Of a stretch of DNA of 35,343 bases, positions 1-11,195 are shown piece by piece. How positions within the stretch are numbered: the first letter of the stretch is position 1; each line of letters begins with the position of its first letter. Under the pieces are notes generated by a model, which was given only the letters and a program-made list of their open reading frames with translations, had not been told where the DNA came from and ran no database searches. The stretch is from assembly GCA_034698045.1 (NCBI GenBank), contig JAQGAU010000188.1:1-35343 (forward strand), written 5' to 3'. Source of the DNA: Paramacrobiotus richtersi (lineage: Eukaryota > Tardigrada > Eutardigrada > Parachela > Macrobiotidae). The translations under genes were made by a program, and so were the position numbers.

Positions 1-26
1 AAATCAGCGAGAAAAACTGAGTCTAA

Positions 27-46
27 TGACGTCATTGATGACGTCA
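27..46. promoter_or_regulatory. Tandem CRE palindromes
   Basis: Two perfect copies of the 8-bp palindrome TGACGTCA lie at 27-34 and 39-46, 12 bp apart start to start. This is the binding site of CREB/ATF bZIP factors. No coding sequence was seen before the cardiolipin synthase start at 1448, so the pair may belong to that gene or to a divergent gene off the left edge. Confidence 0.5.
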
Positions 47-1447
47 TCGGACGCGCACACTATAATACCATTATACCAAATGTACAAACTTCTTAATGAA
101 CGTTACAGCCAATCGTTAACGAACCGATAATTCCGATAGTTAAGTTTTTGGAATGTTGAATCTTGAACACGATCCAAGCAAACAATAATTCATAACTAAC
201 CTCACAGTTTTAACTGGGGTTTTTTGCTTACAAGTAGCCTACACTGTTTTACTGCAAAAACATGTCATTTTCTGACTTACCGACGGCTCGAGAGCGATGT
301 TTAGGTCCGTTTTTCCGAGTTTTGTTGGCCAAACAGCAATCACAACAGCACTTCATTTACCATGTCACGGAGCTTCTCAGGAGGAAGCTCACATTTTGAT
401 TCCATCCCATCGCAAAAGAAACAAGAAAAGTAAGTACTATCCACTCCCGTGGAAGCTCACAGATGATACCATCCGTCGCTGGAGAGAGAGTACAGTAATG
501 TAAATCCGCTGAAATTTCCATCGATTCGGAAAGGGAAATTCTCACGACACTACAGCTGTGCGCAAACCGTAATCCAGAAGACAGAATATGATGTGTGTGT
601 CAGTGCATCGTAATCATCGTTCAGTTTACAGCTCGCGAGCGCCGTAAACTTACGCGTAGGGTTGTGATTCTTGTACGCGCACAACCAACACGAACACAGG
701 GCTCCGTATCGAAGTAGGCCAACATACAACAGTACAGTTGTGTGTGTTGTGCACTCTGTAGCTGACGTGATCGAAACCGTACAACACAGCTAGTTGCCGA
801 TCCATAGCTGCTTCCCGCAGTAACATAATCATGTTTTTACATGCCTTTTCATATTTTCCGTAGGTTTTTTCTCTTCCCTGAATTGACTTTGGTGACTGAA
901 GTCACATACTCGGTAAGGCAGTCACATACCTACTGGACAAGGAATGACCGCCTTACCGCCACTGGTCAATACTTCTACTCCTGAGGGCGGCCGCAGTGTC
1001 CGTTGGAGCAGCTTCCCTCATACCAGTCTGTCAGAAATGCACACCAAAACCTAAACGTGAATATCGTCTATAGATTTAGACGCGCATAATGTTAACAAGT
1101 AAATTTAAAGAAAAAAACTGTAATTAAGTTTATTTAAATTCCTTTCCGAGATTTGTTTGACACGAGTCCGGACTCCGGAGCAATGGACAACAGAGCAGGT
1201 TGTCTTTCCCCTTAGATTCATAATCGCCTCGGTGCGCCACGAAATGGAGAAATCGAACAAATAAAAATTCCATAAAAACAAATCAGAAAATTGCATTATT
1301 TGCTTCATAAACTGGTGTTGTTTTGCAGAAAAGAAGTCATTTTATCTCACTAATATTCCTCTTTATGAGTGTTCCAAGTCCGATTCAGTCGTGGAATGAC
1401 TGCACCCAGATCGATAGTGTGATAACTCGGAAAACAACCGCATCGGA
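47..1447 (+). other. Upstream and 5' leader region of cardiolipin synthase
   Basis: No convincing protein gene was found. A strong donor (AAAA|GTAAGT) at 433 and an acceptor (TTTTGCAG) ending at 1328 suggest a leader exon ending at 432, an intron 433-1328, and a second leader segment running into the start codon at 1448. Reading frames through the leader (from ATGs near 297 and 361) close before or after the splice and do not join the synthase frame. The frame of the synthase itself has a stop at 1415, so the leader is untranslated or carries only short upstream frames. Confidence 0.35.
911..958. repeat. Short inverted repeat
   Basis: Arms 911-924 (CGGTAAGGCAGTCA) and 945-958 are reverse complements except at one position, with a 20-nt spacer. 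The block AGTCACATAC is also directly repeated near 899 and 919. It lies in the proposed leader intron of cardiolipin synthase; function unknown. Confidence 0.6.
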
Positions 1448-4400
1448 ATGCGTCCCTTGATCTACCAAGTCATCGTCCGTTCCGCGCCTTCCCACTCGTT
1501 CCCTGCGTCCTTTTGGACCCGCTTTCATCCCGTTCATCCCTGCGTTGTCGTGGCCCCTTTTTCCAATCAAATTGCCTATTACCGCAGCAAACCATTCCGT
1601 AATCGGACAGCTTTTGGCGCCAGAATGATGGATACAAGACAGCGATTCACGGAGAAAAAGGATGAGGTTCTTGGACACATGAAGACCCTTACGTCGCCGT
1701 TGGTAAGTGAAAAAGTGACATTTTGAATGGATTTTTGATAATACTAAAATATTTTGATTTTTTTCATGGTGCAGAATTTCATGGGATTATTTACGGAATT
1801 GTTTTTGATTTTTTACATAAAATCAGAAAACCCCCGAAAAGAACAGTTGTGGATTTTTTAAATTTTTTGTTTTATTTATTTCTCGGTTTATTTGTTTTTT
1901 GTATATTGTCGCCTGTTGTAAGTCATAAGGCTCTTGTTGTAAAAACGTCTAGAATTAAGAAAGATTGAGTATTTTTGAAATTTATCGAGTTCACGAATTT
2001 TTGTAAATATTTTTGCGAATAATTTAGTGAATATTTTGGAGAATTATTTCGACAAATTCGTTCTAGAATTTGCATTTGTGGTGTCTTTTTGCAGAAGGAG
2101 AACATTGTGACGATACCGAATTTATTGTGTGTGGCACGCATCGGTCTGACACCTGTGATTGGATATTTTATTTTATCGGGGAATTTTTCATGGGCATGTG
2201 GAACGGCGGCTGTCGCTGGTGCAACCGATTTGGTGAGTTGACTGCGTTCCTTTATTCTATCAGATTGATAGTTCCCGAAAATATAAGAAGTATCCTTCTA
2301 TACTCCCAAAACTGTTGTTTTCGTGATCTTTTGATCCGATTTTTTCAGCTTGATGAGTGCAGTGTTTCGTATTTTTGTTTTTAATAAAACGATTAATATC
2401 TTCGTGAAAAAGATATGTGTAATAAAGACGGTAATTCTACTTTGAAAAACAAAAGAATAAAAAGTAAAACAATGCCGCTGTGAGAAAAAGTTAATTTTCT
2501 TTGGGATTTTAATTTGATTAACTCACGATTGATTGTAATGTGTACTGACAGTAGAGTGGTTTGAGCCACTATTCTACGTTAATTACTACTCAGCACATTT
2601 TGATCGTTGACAAGAGTGATACTACGGGAATTGCACCTAAATTAGAGATTTACTAAATGGGTTTATTGTTAATGTAAATATTGTGTTTGTAATTCCGGAT
2701 GTATTATGTTAAAATATTTAAATGTATTATACTGACTTCTCTTAATGAAGTATATAACTAAGTGTACAGCGAGACATAATTAGTAGTGTATAAAAATCCA
2801 CAAGCATGGTGATTGAGTTCTGCATTTTAATTGGATTTCCGCAGATAATTCCAGTTATTGTTTTTTAAAATTTCCTGTTTTTTTGCCTTGAATGTGTTGG
2901 TCGGTTTCCTCTTGTCTAATTGTGAGGTTAATACATGGCTGCCTACTTTGTAGTTGGATGGATTTATCGCGCGACAATTTCCCAGTCAGCGTTCCATGAT
3001 TGGTAGCTTTCTCGATCCTCTGGCCGATAAACTGCTCATCACCACCCTGTTCCTGACACTGACCGCGGTCCACCTTATTCCTGGTAAATTGAGCATTATT
3101 TGTCGGATTATCCAAATGAAACTGAATCAAAAATACGTGTTTAAAATACGTACAAGTAAAAAATATCAGGAAAATATTAAATGATATAATTATCACATGA
3201 TCGTCAGTAAGAATAATAATTTCAGAATACGAATAATACTGCGAATTCGCTATGAGTTTCACAAAATAATAATGACAAATTAACGATAATTGACAGAATA
3301 ACAAAATTATAAATTATTTTCGTATATTTACATCGTTTTATTGTGATGAATGTGCAAGTGTGTACGTTATTTAGAGTTGGCAGTAAAAATAATAATATCG
3401 GAATTAAAATAATAATTTGTTGCGTATTCACGCTAGGATTGTGACGAAAGATGACACCAGATTAATGAAAATTAACAGAATAAATTATGGTAAATTATTT
3501 CAGTATCTTTGCATTTTTTTTATTGTGACAAATATACAGTTATAATTTATTTCAAATTTATTTTCGGTTTGTATCGTATTGTAACAGCGGTTTGGGATTG
3601 TTGCAGTTCCTTTGACCGTGTTGGTTGTATTACGGGATATTTTACTGGTTGCCGCAGCCAGTGTCGTTCGATATCGTTCCATACCGGCTCCGGTACGTAA
3701 ATGTAATAGTACTACCATAGCACAGAGACACCTTGTGTCTGCTAATTAATTTATTGTATTAATGATTTAATCGGTTATTAGCCATTTTATTTTTAATTGC
3801 GAATAATTAGTAACATTTTGTCGATCCTTATGAAATTGTATTACTGTATTGCATATTGTCGTCTGTAAATTATTTGTATAGATAGGTCTTCTATTATTAA
3901 TTAATGTGTTATTAATTAATACGAATGGAAAAAAATAAACAAAATATTGTAATAAAATAGTCACAAATAATCATTAATTATTTAATGAATAATAATAAGG
4001 ATTATCTGTCACTATTTTATTATAATATTTCGCTTTTTTTCCCCTTTTGTTCTGTTAGTTCTTGACCTGCGAAGTTAAAAACCGAATTAATCTTCCGGTA
4101 CGAAAAAAGTGTTGTTGAAAATGCGCGATCGATTATACTTCGTAGTATTTTTAGCGGGTTGTAGCATGTTCGAGAAGACCGGATGTCTATACTTTATTGG
4201 ACTTGAGCCACTACTCTACATTTTTCGACATACAACGTGATATGCGACACTGTTGCTGTAGTCTTAGTGGAGATTGTATGAGATTGTATCTGATTATACA
4301 ACGAAACAATACGGGTTAAAAGAATTGATAAGGATAGTACAAATATTTATGTAAAACAATGGTAAAAAAATTATAAGAAAAACAATAAAAAAACAATTTT

Positions 4401-5201
4401 TAAATAATAAAATTAATAATTTTTTTAAAGTTAAATTACAGCAAAGAAATTTACTCGCTAAACAACGTTTATTTTTCTTAGGTTACATTGTCGAAATATT
4501 TCGATGCAACGTACGCGTCGGCCAATCTATCACCAACAACAATCAGCAAGGTTGGTTTCTAACACAGCAGCGCAGTTCACCGGGGACGCCACAAACCATG
4601 TTTCTTTTCAGTATAACACGGGACTACAGCTCCTTCTGGTTGTGACCACCCTGGCGGCACCGGTCTTCGGCTATGTCGATCATCCCGCATTGCAGACCTT
4701 ATGGTAGGCTCCTTGTAGAACGAATTTATTTTTATTTTACAGTAAAATTAATTATAAATACATATTTCTGCTATTATGGAACCGTTTTTCTTGGATTTAA
4801 TTTTAAAATAATATTATTTTAATACCAAAATTTGTTCAAGCAAGCGAAGTACTTTTCTTAACTATTTTCCATATTTTATTCTCTTGCAACTCTCAATATT
4901 CGTCGGTTTATTATTATTTCTGGCACTGTTTTATTAATGCAGTATTTAGAAATTTCTAGTTTTGTTGGTGCTGCTTTATCAGTTCCCTGTTTTGTTGTAT
5001 TTTGTTTTTTTAATATTATTTTTTAAACATAATTTTATTTTCCATTTCATTCTTTTTTATTCATTATTTTTCGTATATACTGGCAAATGCGTTTTTTTTC
5101 GTATTTGTAGGTACATTGTGGCAGGTACAACGTTAGCGTCCGGATTAGGCTACATGTTCCAAAAAGACACGTACAAATATTTTCGCCGACCGCGTCAATG
5201 A
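1448..5201 (+). CDS. CRLS1: Cardiolipin synthase (CRLS1-type), mitochondrial
   Basis: Joins phosphatidylglycerol and CDP-diacylglycerol to form cardiolipin in the inner mitochondrial membrane. Seven exons: 1448-1702, 2095-2232, 2954-3083, 3607-3692, 4482-4550, 4612-4703 and 5111-5201, giving 286 residues (human CRLS1 is 301). The CDP-alcohol phosphotransferase motif D(x)2DG(x)2AR(x)9G(x)3D(x)3D is complete, spanning D130 to D156 across the exon 2-3 junction. The first 60 or so residues are rich in Arg and Ser with few acidic residues, as in a mitochondrial presequence. Several hydrophobic membrane segments follow. The chosen ATG is the first after an in-frame stop at 1415. Intron 5 is only 61 nt (4551-4611) with a GTTGGT donor; removing it restores the family's continuous ISK-(x)3-G-x-QL segment. 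No broken or missing part was seen. Family identity is very secure; exon edges are from frame and similarity. Confidence 0.95.
2545..2600. repeat. Dispersed repeat, partial copy
   Basis: Contains the core GAGCCACTATTCTACG at 2563-2578, shared with copies near 4205, 7608 and 16818. Only the core region is recognisable here, inside an intron of cardiolipin synthase. Confidence 0.45.
4117..4262. repeat. Dispersed repeat, long copy A
   Basis: Shares an ordered series of blocks with 16744-16880: GAAAATGCGCGA, then AGCGGGTTGTAGC, then GAGAAG with CCGGA, then GAGCCACT(A/C)(C/T)TCTAC, a CGACAT block and CGTGATAT. About 145 bp, noncoding, in an intron of cardiolipin synthase. It looks like a short interspersed element or a conserved noncoding unit; no terminal repeats or target-site duplication were recognised. 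Confidence 0.55.
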
Positions 5202-5451
5202 ACCGTTTCTTTCATAACACTGTACATATTATCGTCTTAGTTTTTACAGATCTTTTATGTGTTTCTCGTGCATTTATGCGCTGATTCATTTCCCTGGACA
5301 AATGTTCGCTTTTTATTTGTATATCGGATAGAAAAACGTCTGATTGTATAAAAAACCCAACAAGAACAATCGATGATGTAACAACCGAAGTAAACGGAAA
5401 AAAGTCAAGAAAATTGTAGAAATAAAACAAGAAACGCAAATCATGGTTTTT
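5202..5451. terminator. Convergent 3' untranslated regions with overlapping poly(A) signals
   Basis: The stop codons of cardiolipin synthase (+, 5199-5201) and the basigin-like gene (-, 5452-5454) are only 250 bp apart. A plus-strand AATAAA lies at 5421-5426 and a minus-strand AATAAA at 5312-5317. If both are used, the two mature transcripts overlap tail to tail by more than 100 nt. No coding capacity is seen. Confidence 0.6.
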
Positions 5452-8400
5452 TCATGTCCTAACCGTGATTTCTTCGTGGATAACCGTTTTGGTGACGACT
5501 GGCTCGGTGACCACGCGTTCAGCGGTTTGGCGGGCGGTTTTGGTGCAGAAGCGCTCGTAGCACAGTATGCTGGTGCACATGACCACGGCGAAGATGGCCA
5601 GGCCCAGAAACGGCCAGAAAGCGTCCATTTTACCTGAAACAAAGAGGTTCGCATATGAAAAAGTGATTTTCTGTCGGATTTTTCTCTTAATTTTCGCAGT
5701 ATGTATATATCTGATTTTTCTCTGTATTCTTCAAAAGCTGACGTGTTAAACGACATTTTCTGATAAAACAGAAAAAAAAAGATAGATGGTAGCCGGAATA
5801 AAAGAAACGAAAATCAAAAACATAGTTAAAGCATAAATAAGAAAAACAAGCGGATTATCGGCAGAAATGGATGGAGTAATGAAACCAAGACATAAAACAG
5901 GTAAACCGTAAAACATAATCAAGGCAAGCAGAAGAAATTAGCAAAATAGCAAAAGAACACAAAAATACAAAGCGTTCTAACATGTTATTTTTCAGTGTTT
6001 TTTATATAAAGAAAACTAAAAGAAATTGTATGATAAACAAAAAAGTACAAAATGTTCTAAAATGTAATTGTTTGTGTTTTCAACCTAAAAGAAATTCACA
6101 AAAAAGCAGATAAATAAAGACAAAATACAAAACGTTCCAAAATAATAATTGTCTGTGTTTTTAATCTAAAAAGAAAATGAACAAAAATTAGATAAATAAC
6201 AATAAAACACGAAACATTCTAAAAAACAACAAACAAATTAGACAAATGTGAACAAAATGCAAACTATTCCAAATGTTAAACTTTTTTATTTTTAATCTAA
6301 AACAAAACACTTAATAGAATACTCTATATCAACTTACTGATAACCCGCACGCCGGTCATCGCACTGCCATCCCCGTGCCCATTCCTCGCCATACACTCAT
6401 ACACCCCCTCATCACTATACCGCGCCTCCATGACGATCAGGGTGGATGTCCCGAACGCCTGCCCCCGCGCCGCCGTCTCCTTCTCCAACCCGTAATTCCT
6501 GGTAAATGTGATGCGCTCGTACAACGTGACATTCTCCGTGTGGTGGTAGTAAGCGACAGCCGTGGCGTTCTCCTTGGGCGTGAACTTCCAGGTGACGTTG
6601 GCGGCGGTGTCGGACTGGTAGCTGCAGGGGATGCTGATGTTCACCCCCAGGTAGAAGGGGCGGGTGTTGAGCTTGGTGATGTTGACGTCGGGTGCGGCTG
6701 CAATTAATGGGATTTTTATTTTTTTTTATTTAATGGGAGAATTTTTTCAATGAACTGACCGTTTAATTTGATTAATACACGTCGGGTGCGGCTGAAATTA
6801 AAATTTAGGATATTTTATGGGAGAATTTTTTTTAACAAACTGGATGTTTAATTTGATTATTTATGCTTTTTTTATTGATTAATTTACGACGGGGGCGGCT
6901 AAAATTAAAATGTAGGATATTTTATGGCAGAATTTTTTTTAACGAACTGGATGTTTAATTTGATTATTGATTTTATGAGTTTTTTATTGATTGATTTACG
7001 TTGGGTGCGGCTAATATTAAAATTTAGGATATTTAATGGGAGAATTTTTTCCAGTTAGCTGACTGTTTAATTTGACTACTTGTGATGCTTTTATTGATTA
7101 ATTTACGTCGGGTGCGGCTAAAATTAAAATTTAGAATATTTATTGGGAGAATTTTTTTCAGTGAACTGACTGTTTAATTTGATTACCTGTGATTTTTTCA
7201 CTGATTAATTTACGTCGGGTGCGGCTAATATTAAAATTTAGAACACTTATTGGGAGAATTGTTTTCAGTGAACTGACTGTTTAATTTGATTACTTGTGAT
7301 TTTTTTACTGATTAATTTTTGTTACTGGCAGCTTCGACACATCGTCTCCAATCTCGAGAAAAGTAGATAAAAATTATCAAAAAAATGTTAAAAACTCATA
7401 TCAGGATTTTTTAATTACTTTAATTTTTTTATCAATTCTTGTAATTTTTGTTACTTTGTTGTTACTTTTTTGTTTTGGCAGCTTCGACAGATTATCTCCG
7501 ATAAAAATTAGCTACACAAAAAAAATGTTACGAAATCATTTAGTTTTGAGAGAAAACTCCGGTAACAGCTCTTGATCACCGACTTGATCGACGATCAAGT
7601 CATAATTAGCCACTGTTCTACGAGTTTCCATAACGTCCTCTGTTCAAAATCTGGATAGGTCTGTTGCATTAAACCGCCCACAAAGAATGCTCTCGAGGAA
7701 AATAGATCAAAAATTAAATGAAAAAAACGATGAATAAAAATTAAACAAAACCCAGCCAGTAAATAAATAATACCAATAAATTAGTTAACAGTAAATAAAC
7801 AATTCTTATAATTAATTAAAAATCAGCGAATTATGAAAACGAAAAATAAGGATAATTTTGAACACTACAGAATCAATCAAGAGAAGCTATCTCGTTCTCA
7901 GTGTCCATTTAATATAAATAATCCCCCAAAATTAATTGACCCATTATTTTCTGTACTTCCTTTGTTATTTCATTGTTATTTATCTAATTTTTGTTTAGAT
8001 TTAAAATTTCAAAAAAAGTGCCAATTTTTAATATGTTGTATTTTATTATTATTTATCTAAGTTTTATTTAATTTCTTTCCAGATTAAAAACACAAAAAAT
8101 TACATCGTAGAACGTTCGTATTTTATTAATATTTATCTAATTTTTGGTTAAATTCTTTACAGTACCGGAATAATTCACATCCACCGTGATATCCTTCTCC
8201 ATTTTCTTCCCATTCAACCGGCGCTCCACTTCCCCCGGATCCAGCCGACAGCGATACGTCCCAGTAAACAACGGAAATCTGAGTTTAGCGGCAATATGCA
8301 GGACGGATTTTGCGTAGCCGTTGGTTTCGTTGCCCACGGTGTACTGTAAACTGCTGTTGCTGTTCCGTTCGCCGGCGTCCGTGCTGAGGGGGGTGGCGTT

Positions 8401-10475
8401 GTCCGGCGCGTACCAGATCAGGGGGAAGGGCGGCCGGAGGTTCTGGATGCAGGAGAGATTGGCGGATTTGGTGCCGTTGTTGTGGGCGCCACCCGACGCC
8501 AGGATGGACTGTTCTGCATAGATCAGAAAATAAATATGTAAAAAAATTAAGAAAATGTATTTATTATTTTATTCATTAACATTTTTTATTATAATTTCAT
8601 TCTGGTATTATCAAAAATTAAATTAATGAAAAAAAAACACGGAAGGTAAAATTAAATGAATACAATCAAAACCGGGTAACATTTAATTCGAATAAACGGC
8701 GTATCAGAACAGCGATCAACGGATTTGGAAAGAAAGGGCAAGCGACGTCGGAGAATCGTTAACGGATTAAATTAGTTCACTAAAGATAAAGATAAATTCT
8801 TCAAATTTTGCAACAAATCGGAAAAGAAAAATATTTGATGTTTGTCAGAACCGATAATATTTCCTGTGTTAAAACGATCACTTAAATTTAAAAAAAAAGT
8901 TATACGTAAGCCCTAAAATTAATATTTTTGTGAACATTAATCACAGAAATAAATCACTTAATTTTTCGTTATTTAATATTCAATATAATTAACATTTGCA
9001 AATTTTTCAGAAAACAATCAGATATTTAATTGTATCGCTCCAGTTATTTCAATACATATTTCTAATAAATTAATCGTTTTTTCTTATCCAACAACAAACC
9101 AATACCTGATAGCATATTCAGAAAATATTCGGCCGTGTCGTTCGTGTTCCCCGTCAGTCGACACCGGTACAGACCGCCGACATTCCCGGTCAGCGGGCGA
9201 ATAAACACCGACGCGTTGGCCTTCTCAAACTGGAGATTATTCGTCAATAGTGTCCAGTTACCCGGCGCGTCCCACTCTCTTCTCCATTCCCACGTAATAT
9301 CGCTGATATCATTGGTCGTGCTGGTAAATGGGCAGGTCATCTTCAATTGACCAGCACTGGGATAGAACAGATCGCTCGCTGGATCGACGGTTATGTTGGC
9401 ATTGTCAGCGGCTACGGGAGAAAATTCCAGTTTATTTATTTATTAGAAATCATGGGTAGCAAAAACAGGGAAATAACAGCCGCTATTTTTATTATGATTT
9501 CATTTATACTTTTTTGACTATCCAAATTTTACTGTTAGTTATCTGAATTTTTTGAATTTTATGCAATTTTTGTTAAAGATTTGGTAATTTTTTTCATTAA
9601 AATTTTACCATTATAATAACGATTTTCTTGAAAGCTGTTGGATATCGGCTTTTTCATTTCTGCTGTTAATACAATTCTCTGTAATGTAAATTCGAAAAAT
9701 AAATCCTGCTAATTTCTACTCTTGAATTATTAGTATTTCACTTATTTATTCACACATTTACCTAATTTTTTCGCACGCCAGTTTCATCTATAAATTCTGA
9801 GAAATTACGCAAAAATATATTTGTTTGTCACATTTCTTTGGTGAAAACTATTTCCACCAAAGAACTGTGACAAAAGCTTTTATTTTCAAAAATAAAAGCA
9901 AAAGCCGAAAAGAAGAACCAATAGAAAAGCCAATTAATTAGCACAGGAACAAACACGGAAGTTATTTTGGCCAGTTTTTAAAGTTTAGCAGCTAAACGCC
10001 TGAAGTTTTGTCAACCAATTCCCGAACAATTTTCACCAGAAACAGCGTAATCACGTCGCAAATGACGCAAGAACGACGAACGTCGAACGAAAAAGAACAG
10101 TTTTTGCTCGAACGCAGTTTTCGAATGTCATCTACGGCGTTTCATGGATAAAGTACTGAAAAGGGCATTCAGGCTGGCTGCTACTAAACTAAAGTGGAAA
10201 AAAGTAGAAGTCGATTCATACAAAAAGTAAGAAGCTCTTTCGAAAAGGCCCAGTAATCGAGAAATTCCCAAAGTCCGCGAAAAGGTCTAGTAATCTGGCG
10301 CAAACGATATGCAAACCTGCTGCCAACCCACTACGCACGCAATGGTACAGCGCTCACGCGTTTACCGCGGCATTTAACGTTTCCAGATCTTACCTGCAAT
10401 AAGGATCACCACCGAGAACAAGAGACCTTCCAGGATGATAAAACAGTTCTGCCGCCGCATTTTCCAGATAATCAT
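5452..10475 (-). CDS. Basigin/neuroplastin-like protein, three Ig domains and one membrane span
   Basis: Type I membrane glycoprotein. Exons in transcription order: 10475-10394, 9411-9106, 8513-8166, 6697-6338, 5633-5452; 425 residues, every intron in phase 1. Residues 1-28 form a signal peptide; each of the three middle exons encodes one Ig domain with Cys, Trp and Y-x-C landmarks (YRC, YRC, YEC). More than ten N-x-S/T sites are visible. The span (about 371-390) begins AFWPFLGL and ends CYERF, resembling the basigin signature ALWPFLGI with YEK after the span. The vertebrate Glu inside the membrane is absent. The 35-residue tail is rich in Thr and Val. Family members chaperone monocarboxylate transporters and act in adhesion; that role is inferred only. 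The first ATG follows an in-frame stop. Phase-1 exons allow Ig domains to be skipped without frame loss, as in vertebrate basigin isoforms. Confidence 0.85.
5955..6300. repeat. Tandem repeat of about 80 bp in basigin-like intron 4
   Basis: Four to five diverged units recur with spacing near 80 bp, marked by GTTCTA/GTTCCA-type blocks at 5974, 6054, 6134, 6216 and 6265 and by AAATTAGATAAATAA. The same unit occurs in reverse orientation in intron 3 (about 7955-8160). Confidence 0.65.
6685..7319. repeat. Exon-edge minisatellite, about 107 bp x 6
   Basis: The block ACGTCGGGTGCGGCT and its surroundings recur at 6685, 6779, 6886, 6998, 7105 and 7212 (spacing 94, 107, 112, 107, 107). The first copy is the start of the third Ig exon and its splice acceptor read on the opposite strand; the other five lie in the upstream intron. 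Each decoy therefore carries, on the gene strand, AG followed by CCGCACCCGAC and then GTAAAT or a variant. Confidence 0.8.
7581..7622. repeat. Short palindrome beside a dispersed-repeat core
   Basis: GACTTGATCG at 7581-7590 and its exact reverse complement at 7592-7601 are separated by one base. The core AGCCACTGTTCTACG of the dispersed repeat follows at 7608-7622. In basigin-like intron 3. Confidence 0.5.
7955..8160. repeat. Inverted copies of the intron-4 repeat, in basigin-like intron 3
   Basis: Units spaced about 73-80 bp, marked by TATTTATCTAA at about 7978, 8050 and 8130, match the reverse complement of the 5955-6300 repeat over long stretches, for example AAAAATTAGATAAATA and the GTTCTA..ATGTAATT block. 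They end just inside the donor of the second Ig exon. Confidence 0.6.
9824..9899. repeat. Two adjacent hairpins in basigin-like intron 1
   Basis: Arms 9824-9843 and 9855-9874 (20 nt, one mismatch, 11-nt loop) are followed immediately by a second perfect hairpin at 9876-9899 (11-bp arms, 2-nt loop). The rest of intron 1 (9412-10393) shows no coding sequence. Confidence 0.65.
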
Positions 10476-11195
10476 GAACAAAAACAATCGATAGCTGGAT
10501 TAAGGAAGACAAACGTAAGAGGTTAGTAACATCTGCACTACGGTAAACGGGAAGAAACCTGAGGAACGAGAGATGAGATCGAGATGATCGTTGTTCTCAC
10601 AGACAGCGACAGTTGGGAAATGATCGAGGTGGGGTGGCGTGCCGATGGTGTGGCTAAGGGAAAGGGGGTGCGAAAATTGCGAATCGCCGTTTATAACAAC
10701 TTTTATTATTCTAACTTGCAAGGAAATGAGAATATATATAGCCACGAAATTTATTATAATATTTGGAAATTGTGAACTTGTGAACTTGTGACAACATCGA
10801 ACTTTCGCATTCAAACCGACAAGAGATAAAGCGGAGGAAATAACTGCGGATTTACGTCACCAAAATAATTCTTTATTAATGACGTAATCCCCAAAACTGT
10901 GGTTACAGAAGTCACTATCAGCCCCCAATATGCTTGTCAAATCAAACGTAACGTTGTTATAATGGTGATTTTTGTTTTGCCAGCTTTGAAGGGTCACGAT
11001 CAGTTCCAGAATATTAAATATTTATTTATTAAATGTTGCCGCAGTTTTTTTCTGCTTGGATATTTAGAGTATTCCACAAACTTCAGTTTATGACAACATT
11101 AAAACGGTTAGAATAACGTATAAAATTGTAACCGGAAGGAGAGTATTAACAGTAAACGGATTAGAACAAAGACAACTTCGATTTTTGCATAAAAA
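10476..11195. promoter_or_regulatory. Spacer: basigin-like promoter and ferritin 3' end
   Basis: No gene is seen. A spaced inverted pair of half-CRE type sites, GGATTTACGTCA (10848-10859) and TGACGTAATCC (10880-10890), lies about 380 bp upstream of the basigin-like start. Minus-strand AATAAA signals near 11021-11030 can end the ferritin transcript. Confidence 0.4.

Noticed and set aside
297-503. 68-residue plus-strand frame near the left end
   Set aside because: No family recognised, a strong donor interrupts it at 433, and splicing to 1329 leads to an early stop out of the synthase frame; treated as leader sequence.
4551-4611. Frame break inside cardiolipin synthase
   Set aside because: The interrupting sequence is a 61-nt GT-AG intron; removing it restores the family alignment exactly.
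6375-6707. 110-residue plus-strand frame opposite the third Ig exon
   Set aside because: Shadow of the basigin-like exon; composition follows from the opposite coding strand.
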